Assembly: GCA_015501605.1 (NCBI GenBank)
Contig: JADNRZ010000008.1
Coordinates: 1,550,001 to 1,614,000 of the forward strand
DNA from: Panaeolus papilionaceus
Lineage: Eukaryota > Basidiomycota > Agaricomycetes > Agaricales
Reading direction: 5' to 3'
Length of the DNA: 64,000 nt
The position numbers were made by a program, and so were the translations under genes. Shown one piece after another: positions 57,875 through 64,000 of the stretch (the first letter of the stretch is position 1; the number at the start of each line of letters is the position of its first letter). The notes beneath the pieces were generated by a model. It was given only the letters and a program-made list of their open reading frames with translations. It was not told the DNA's origin and did no database searches.

Positions 57875-59692
57875 TCACTCTTCCATCTTGACATCCTCGT
57901 CGTCTACGTCTCCCGAAGTATGCAAGGAGGAAGCGAGGACGACCTCGGGTTTCAAAAGCATCTGCTGGACGATGTCGTATTTCCCTGGGTTCTTTTCACT
58001 TTGCACAGCAGTGGACTTTTTTAACCCTAGTGCCACCGTGCACAATGTTTTTCCTGTTGATGCTGATGCTTTGCTGCCATTGTTTCCGCTGTCGGTCATG
58101 GTCAAAGGGTCGAATTCGACGGGGCGGGAGACGGTGGCAATGTCAAGATCGCAAGAGACGATGCCCTGCTTAATGGCGACCTTGACTTCCATTGCAAGCT
58201 TGTGGATCGTCACCAACGATTCTCCTACGAAAGCGACAGTTTCTTGATCCTCGGGACTCCAGCCAGCCATTGCTAGAAGACCAATGAGGGTGGGTTGTAT
58301 GAGATTCCCCATATTCTTTTCAAGTGTCGGATGGAACTTATGGGAGGTGATAGCTCTCCACTTCGCAGAAACGGCCTGGGTCTCTGAACATTTCCAAATC
58401 GCTATTTAGTGCAAATTTCTATCGGAAAGAGGGAGACTTGCTTACCCGTTTGCCTGATGCGCTGGTATAAACTATCGAAAGCGTTCCTGACGGATGTCTC
58501 TCCAGCGTAGAAACGACTGATATTAAAATGAACCCATCTGACAAGAGTGGTTTGGATGGCTGTTTGAAGTAGAAAGGTGTCCTTGCGAATCGCGGTTCCC
58601 CTTTGCTTCAGGTATGTCAAGATATCTTCACCAATCGTGAGTGAGGCGGAATGCCTCAGTTCTTGAGGCATAGCTTTCTCCCAAGGCAAGCACTTCACGT
58701 TCTCTTCCTGGAGGTCTTCGATAAGGTCTGCCATGAAGGCTGACATCTGCATGATCTCGGCATTGAGTCGTTCCACCATGTTGATCACGTCCGACCCAGA
58801 GCACGTATCGGTCATAGTAAGGAACGCCTGGGCGGCATTCAGCTCCTTTGTTCGGACGTCCAACAGCGCATCTCTTTCTCCGCAGGTGCGCATATGAACA
58901 TTTGCCTCGCCTTTTATTTGCTCAAGCTGCGATTCGATACTTGCACAATACTTTTCACACTGACTGAATTCCTTCTTCGTCTTCTCATGTTGCGTCTCGG
59001 CACGTTCCAGTCGGCTCCTTAGCTCTTGTTCCATGGCCTGAAAAGCACGACGTTGTTGATCGAGCTCCGCTTTGAGAAGCTTATTTTCGTCCTGTAACTT
59101 GTGATATGCGTCGGCGTCTTGGTCGGTATACATGTCGTGTTGGGGCATAGTGCGAGAATCCCTGGAATAGCGGTCCTCGTCCCTGTAGGACTCGCGACGT
59201 TCCCAATCCGGTAATTTTCTCATTTCGCGAGGAGGATAATGGCGGTCGTGTCGGTCACGGTCATTTCTAGGTGGTGGGGAGCGGTAACGTTCCTTTGACT
59301 CCCTTTCATTGGTGTATCCTGGTGAAGGTTATGAACAAATCTTTACACGATAATTAGCCAAAGTTAGTGTGTTGAATAAACCTACCTCGACCCGCATAAC
59401 GACGTTCAAACTCATTGGAAGACCTATGCTTGTGCCGCTTGGAGTGCGAACTGGTCGAACCTTCGCGTTTTTCTCGGAGCTCATACCGCGAGCTATCCTT
59501 AGAGTCAGACTGTCGGTATCGCGATTTTTCGTCTGGCCTTTCAATTTGAATGATATCCAACTCGTCGGAGTCAGATGATGGTATTGCCTCTGTGTCTGTG
59601 ATGGGCACTGTGTCTTCCATTTTCTGAGACTTCTGAGAAGGCATAGAGTCGGGAAGAACGTGGCGCACGGCGGCAAAAACAGAGTTGAACAT
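57875..59692 (-). CDS. CC-6: coiled-coil family protein, 562 aa
   Basis: Three exons: 59692-59386, 59318-58446 and 58383-57875. Phases agree. The start at 59692 gives an amphipathic leader, MFNSVFAAVRHVLPD. The N-terminal part is highly charged, with SSDSDELDIIQIERPDEKSR, and Arg/Asp/Tyr-rich (RNDRDRHDRHYPPREMRKLP). The coiled coil is about residues 195-280. Signature: LLDVRTKELNAAQAFLTMTD, SGSDVINMVERLNAEIMQMS and LLQTAIQTTLVRWVHFNISR. Intron 2 is at the family site (RQT/ETQAVSAKWR). Distal part: LIGLLAMAGWSPEDQETVAF, IVSCDLDIATVSRPVEFDPL, TLCTVALGLKKST, LLKPEVVLASSLHTS and DEDVKMEE. It has an extra 5' intron (59319-59385) relative to CC-3 to CC-5. Head-to-head with HL-4. Confidence 0.87.
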
Positions 59693-59938
59693 TGAATGTC
59701 TGTGAGTCGCGACGCGTAACGTCAAGGTCCTTTGAGGTGAGAAAGGGAGAAGGATTTCTTAATGCAGAACTGTGATATTATTAATTAGTGCATGACAGGG
59801 TCGAATGCGGCTTAAATTGAAACCGCTAACTTGCCACTGGCGGGTTCTGGTTCTAACCTCTCCTACCTCTAAGCAAAATTTTACGCATTAATTTTCATTG
59901 TAACCTTGTACAACATTCCATAAACGCAAAGAAAAATT
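59693..59938. promoter_or_regulatory. Divergent promoter CC-6/HL-4
   Basis: A 246-bp interval with CGCGACGCGT at 59708-59717 followed by AACGTC, TTAATTAGTGCATGAC at 59781-59796 and TTTACGCATTAATT at 59880-59893. All three have counterparts in the CC-5/HL-3 promoter. Confidence 0.6.
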
Positions 59939-62548
59939 ATGGCTGCCACTGCATCAAAGGCGCCTTACTCTGGGAAGACGCGCAAGCTGGTCATCGCGTT
60001 CGATGTTGGGACAACATTTAGTGGAATATCCTACGCGTAAATTTTCCTGCATTTGGGGCTCGAGGAAACACGGTTTTAACTTTTAACTGTGCCTTTTTTA
60101 TATGATTTATCCTTTGGTAGTATTTTAGATCCAGGACGCGTTCCAGAAATTCGGGGAGTAACTCAGTAAGAAGCTTTGCCAGCGTCTTTCATGAAAGACT
60201 TTTTTTTCTTAAAAAATGCAGGTTTCCAGGGCAGGAAAACGTCGGTGGAGATTGTAAAATTCCTACTCTCTTGTATTATGACAATCTTGGAACCCTGAAA
60301 GCGGCGGGTGCCGAGGCGAAAGACGAAGCTATAGAAGAGCGTGCTGATGAAGAGGGCTGGTTCAAAGCAGAGTGGTGAGTGAAGTGTTTTCAACGGTAAA
60401 AAAAAAAGGTAATAAATTCTGACCAACGCAACAGGTTCAAGCTTCACCTAAGACCCAAGACATCAAGTACAGCCCATATCACGGGGAAAATCCCTGCTCT
60501 TCCACCAGGGAAAACCTCTATCGTGCTCTTCGCCGACTTCTTACGTTATTTGTATAAATGTGCCCGCTCCTATATCGAGGAACGTCATGCTAACGGGGCG
60601 GAAATATGGCGTTCGCTTCAGGCAGACTCTCACTTCGTCCTCACTCACCCCAATGGATGGGAAGGTGCTCAACAGAGCCAAATGAGACATGCAGCTATTC
60701 TGGCGGGCCTGATTAAGGATGACGCTGCAGGACACTCTCGTATTTCCTTCTTAAGTGAAGGTGAAGCAAGTCTCCATTTCTGTGTGCGCAGCGATTTGAC
60801 AACAGAGTCGATAAAGGTATTTAAAATTCTCACTTCATACATCTACCGCAGCTGACGCTATTTTTTCTCCTACAGGGTGGAAAGGGAATACTTATTGTCG
60901 ATGCAGGAGGCGGAACCATAGATATCAGTGCGTACAAGTACGTGCCTGGTGAAGGATACGAAGAAACCACGGTACCGCAATGTGCGTATTCATCCCGATT
61001 GATATCCACCTCCAACCAATGCTGGTCCTTTCTTCAGGTCATCTTCAAGGATCCATCATGGTCACCACTCGCGCAGAAGCCTATTTGAAGAGTAAGAAAT
61101 GATCGTGGTCGCAGAACCTTCTCTTCCTAACCATCTTTGCTACATAGCGTACCTCAAGGGTTCAAAATTCGCCGATGATGTCAAACATATTGCTCAATCG
61201 TTTGACAAGGCGACCAAGCACGTCTTCAGAAATATTAAAGATTGGCAATATATCAAATTCGGCTCTCCGAGTGACCGAGACGAAAGTCGTAATATTCGCC
61301 GTGGACAGCTCAAATTGACGGGGTATTTATTTTTTCGTCTTGGTTAAGCGAGCAGGAATGCTTATTTTTCACTCATCTAGTGCCGAGGTTTCAGACTTTT
61401 TTAAACCTTCTGTCGATTGCATCATTCAGGCTATCACGCAGCAAAAGAATACAGCTTCTGCAGACATTCGGGTGAGCTGACAGTGTCCATGGAACCATGC
61501 GACTGAAACTCATTTCTTGTCGCCACAGTCTGTCTTCCTTGTTGGGGGTTTCGCTGCCAACACATACTTGTTTAACGAAGTGAAAGACAAGTTTTCCTCA
61601 CAAGGCATTGACGTATCCAGACCCGATCCTAATCGAGTGTGAGTACCCACTTTTCTGATAGGCAATCAGACATGGGTTAAGCTCATCCATTTCCAGAAAT
61701 AAAGCCGTTGCAGACGGGGCAATATCATTTTATCTGGATAATTTCGTCACTAGTAGGATGGCAAAGTATCATTATGGAACGAGATGTCGGACATTGTACA
61801 AAGCTACCGACGCGGCTCATCGCAGTCGTGCAAATACCGTGAGCGTGGATTGCGTTGGCAGACCGCAGCTCCCAGGCTACTTTGATAAAATATTGTCCAA
61901 AGTAAGTTTTTACCAAACTGCCGTTCGACGTTGTTGGTCTTATGATTCATTCCTCTTTGTTACAAGGGTACCAAAGTAACAGAAGTAGAAGAATTCCGTT
62001 GTCCCTACCTCAACGATTCTTTGAATAAAGAATCACTAGCAGCTGTGAATACCACGATTTATTGTTATCGAGGAGGACTTAGAGATGTGGCATGGTTTGA
62101 CGAAGATCCAAGTGCGTTTGGTCCATATCTCTTCCCTCCTTGTTCCTAATGAGAAACATTCTGAAAAGATATGTTCCATTCCCTCTGCACCGTAAAGGCA
62201 GACGTAACGAATCTGGTTAAAGCCCTGAAGCCTATCACATATGAGGGCTCAGGAGACGGATCGTTGCAGTATTATGAAGTAAACTACGACATAGTCATAA
62301 CCTTTGGTAAAACTGAATTTTCGGCCCACGTCGAATGGATGGAAAAGGTACTTGTCTTTGGGATTCTTAACTCTCTGAATCATCGCTCACTGGTCACCTC
62401 TCTTTTGAAATTCTAGGGCGTCAAAAGATCGTGAGTACTCATTTTAGTTGAATCGTTGAGCGGGCTCTGAATCATTTTTAACACTGCCAGGAGCCCCGCA
62501 AAGCTAATTTACGACGCAGATGCAGCTATACCATCCGCCGCATATTAG
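59939..62548 (+). CDS. HL-4: Hsp70/actin-fold ATPase, HSPA12-like
   Basis: ATG 59939, stop 62548, about 13 exons laid out like HL-3. Phosphate-1 KLVIAFDVGTTFSGISYA (Asp 22). Then ILDPGRVPEIRGVTQ, FPGQENVGGDCKIPTLLYYD, LFADFLRYLYKCARSYIEER, LTHPNGWEGAQQSQMRHAAI, SFLSEGEASLHFCVRSDLTT, phosphate-2 ILIVDAGGGTIDISAYKYV, HLQGSIMVTTRAEAYLK, KDWQYIKFGSPSDRDESRNI, SVFLVGGFAANTYLFNEVKD, NKAVADGAISFYLDNFVTSR and VNYDIVITFGKTEFSAHVEW. The 14-nt exon is at 62417-62430 (GVKR plus two bases). The tail, LIYDADAAIPSAAY, resembles that of HL-3. No defect is visible. Function is unknown: ATP-driven remodelling of, or signalling through, the neighbouring CC-6 product is a hypothesis. Confidence 0.88.
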
Positions 62549-63199
62549 ATTAATCGTTCGTTCGGTGGGCCCCTATGCTCCACCTTATTTTAGTGTACTT
62601 ACCCATAACCTTCTCTGCGCCTGCACAAGCTCAATTCTGTGCACCATCTGCACAGAGTCATGCCTTCTTGATATTGCATAATCCACTACTAATTACTCTT
62701 ACTGTTACACTTTTCCATCTTTTTATATCTCGTCCTTCAGCATAGCTACAAATTTGTTGATCCAGTTGGTATCGCCATAAGGGCAGATCTAGAGCGCGAC
62801 GCGTTGTGATTGCTTGAGGGGAGAAGGGAAAGATGTAAAGTCACAACGTGTCACACGCGCGTTTCTTTCTCCAACCACCACCCCCCTGCACCTTCAAAAA
62901 TGGCAATCATATCTAAGATCTTCGTAGTATCGCTTGAACTCGATATCAAGCTGAAAATTTGAAATGTAAGTATTGATATAAATATTTCTAGGAAAAGTCA
63001 AGTGTACGCCCAACCCGGACGGGTTGCACGTCAGGTTAGGTGCGGGTACGGGTACAGGTTGGCTTCGGCGTGTTGTGCGCAGAGAGTGAAAACGAATAGA
63101 GTTGTTATTCCTACCTACCACCTCTCGAGGCGCTTATATACATGTAGGTACTATTTATCTAAAATATTCTATGGGTACGAAGTAATACAAGAGTGAGCG
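62549..63199. other. 3' flank of HL-4, no gene recognised
   Basis: Contains the repeated word at 62795-62811. A GC-rich patch at 63010-63070 with CCCAACCCGGACGGGTT-type inverted words may be part of an old transposon end, but no partner end was found. Confidence 0.4.
62795..62811 (+). repeat. Repeated 17-bp word downstream of HL-4
   Basis: Identical to 57444-57460; the surrounding 15 bases upstream are also similar. It probably marks the end of the duplicated unit or a shared regulatory site. Confidence 0.7.
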
Positions 63200-64000
63200 C
63201 TAAGACGACGAGTGCAAATGATTTAATGTCAATTGTTGGTCGAAATAAAGTTTGTCGTCGTCACCCCAAGGCGAATTGCTATTATGCAACTTGAAAGGGG
63301 TTAATTAAACAAGATCAATCAGGGACATATTTTGGTAGATTACATACCCAATGAGATAGAACCGAGTAAACCATGGAGACCTTGCTTTGTACAAGGGCTT
63401 CAATATTACCCAACACAAGAATCTTAGACTGCCAGAACATCCCGCCTTTAGCACCTTGATCTCCTTCCACACTGTTGAGTGTAAGAATGAGAAAGCACCA
63501 TGCAATTCCATTGGTTATAGCCCCACGAATGGTCTGCTTTCTGGAGGACAATTAAGCACCCAGCATCGAGTAAGAGTCCTGCGCTTAAATTACGCTCACC
63601 TTGATTGTCTTGCACAAGCATACATCTCAGCAATTACCTGAGGAATATGCTTTTCGAGATGTTTTTTGGGTCCTTTGGCTTCGGACACAAAGAGGTATGA
63701 GTGCCTGCATTCTGTGAGTGCTAGTTTTTTTTTGCGGAACTTGTCTGCAAATAGATAACAACTCATAAATACTGCTCTTGACGAAACAAAAAAAAAAAAA
63801 AAATTGTACGTACAAGCGTCTTTCTTTGATGTGATTATGACCGCCCAGTCGACACGGCCATGCAAACTGTGTGTGCTTGTGTCTGACAAAGGGACAGGTG
63901 GCACAAATTGCTCAGGCCTTAAAACCATAGTATGATCGGGAGGAACTAAGGTAGAAATGTGTCGGAAATATGTATCAATCCATATTCTCACTACTGCCTC
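63200..64000 (-). CDS. PD-(D/E)XK nuclease-like protein (5' part off window)
   Basis: Minus-strand exons enter from the right edge in an open frame: VPPVPLSDTSTHSLHGRVDW followed by AVIITSKKDA. An intron carrying a 16-base A run follows. The next exon is KKKLALTECRHSYLFVSEAK followed by GPKKHLEKHIPQVIAEMYA. Another intron leads to RGAITNGIAWCFLILTLNSV and EALVQSKVSMVYSVLSHW. The Asp of GRVDW and the Glu and Lys of SEAKG fit the D...E-x-K active site of PD-(D/E)XK nucleases, and QVIAEMYAC is the usual following helix. I recognise it as a common basidiomycete restriction-endonuclease-like family. After SHW the frame either stops at 63315 or splices (GTATGT donor) to a last exon ending at 63200; I prefer the latter. 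DNA cleavage is not shown. Confidence 0.6.
63788..63803 (+). repeat. Poly(A) run of 16
   Basis: Sixteen uninterrupted A residues, inside an intron of the nuclease-like gene on the opposite strand. Simple repeat; length may vary between individuals. Confidence 0.8.

Noticed and set aside
63000..63075. GC-rich CCCAACCCGGACGGGTT-type sequence as a transposon end
   Set aside because: No matching inverted end or target duplication was found within the window.

Overview
This is nuclear DNA of a filamentous basidiomycete, most likely an agaricomycete (mushroom-forming) saprotroph. Nearly every gene is broken by many short introns (about 50-70 nt) with a visible CTNAC-like branch site, and some exons are only 14-15 nt. 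Gene content fits: a basidiomycete-type membrane protein, a CBM1-linked CE16 esterase, a GH62 arabinofuranosidase and hAT DNA transposons. No rRNA, tRNA, CRISPR or prokaryotic feature was seen.

Layout. 1-2 kb: a 12-exon single-pass membrane protein running off the left edge. 4.2-5.0 kb: a serine-rich hypothetical. 5.2-11.0 kb: tandem duplicate genes for a Dal5/allantoate-permease-like MFS transporter. 12.5-17.5 kb: two members (here CC-1, CC-2) of a coiled-coil family with a conserved C-terminal domain. 18.0-19.7 kb: a complete short hAT element with an 8-bp target duplication. 20.0-22.7 kb: two abutting relics, a Yta7/ATAD2 N-terminus and an Slm1-type BAR-PH protein. 22.9-25.0 kb: a trypsin-like serine peptidase. 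26.8-28.3 kb: a rearranged duplicate of CC-2 with its middle 1,026 bp inverted. 28.5-30.5 kb: chaperonin subunit CCT8. 30.6-31.4 kb: a hAT-type MITE. 31.5-34.1 kb: a nuclear-looking disordered protein. 35.6-36.6 kb: GH62. 39.7-41.3 kb: CBM1-CE16 esterase.

The most striking region is 42.0-62.5 kb. Four Hsp70/actin-fold ATPases of the HSPA12 type (HL-1 to HL-4) alternate with four coiled-coil family genes (CC-3 to CC-6). Three pairs are head-to-head over 210-285 bp divergent promoters and the fourth is head-to-tail. The strict pairing, shared exon junctions and shared promoter motifs suggest an ATPase plus dedicated partner amplified as a unit. Its function is unknown; an allorecognition, defence or specialised chaperone role is inference only. 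The window ends in a partial gene with a D...E-x-K signature of PD-(D/E)XK nucleases.
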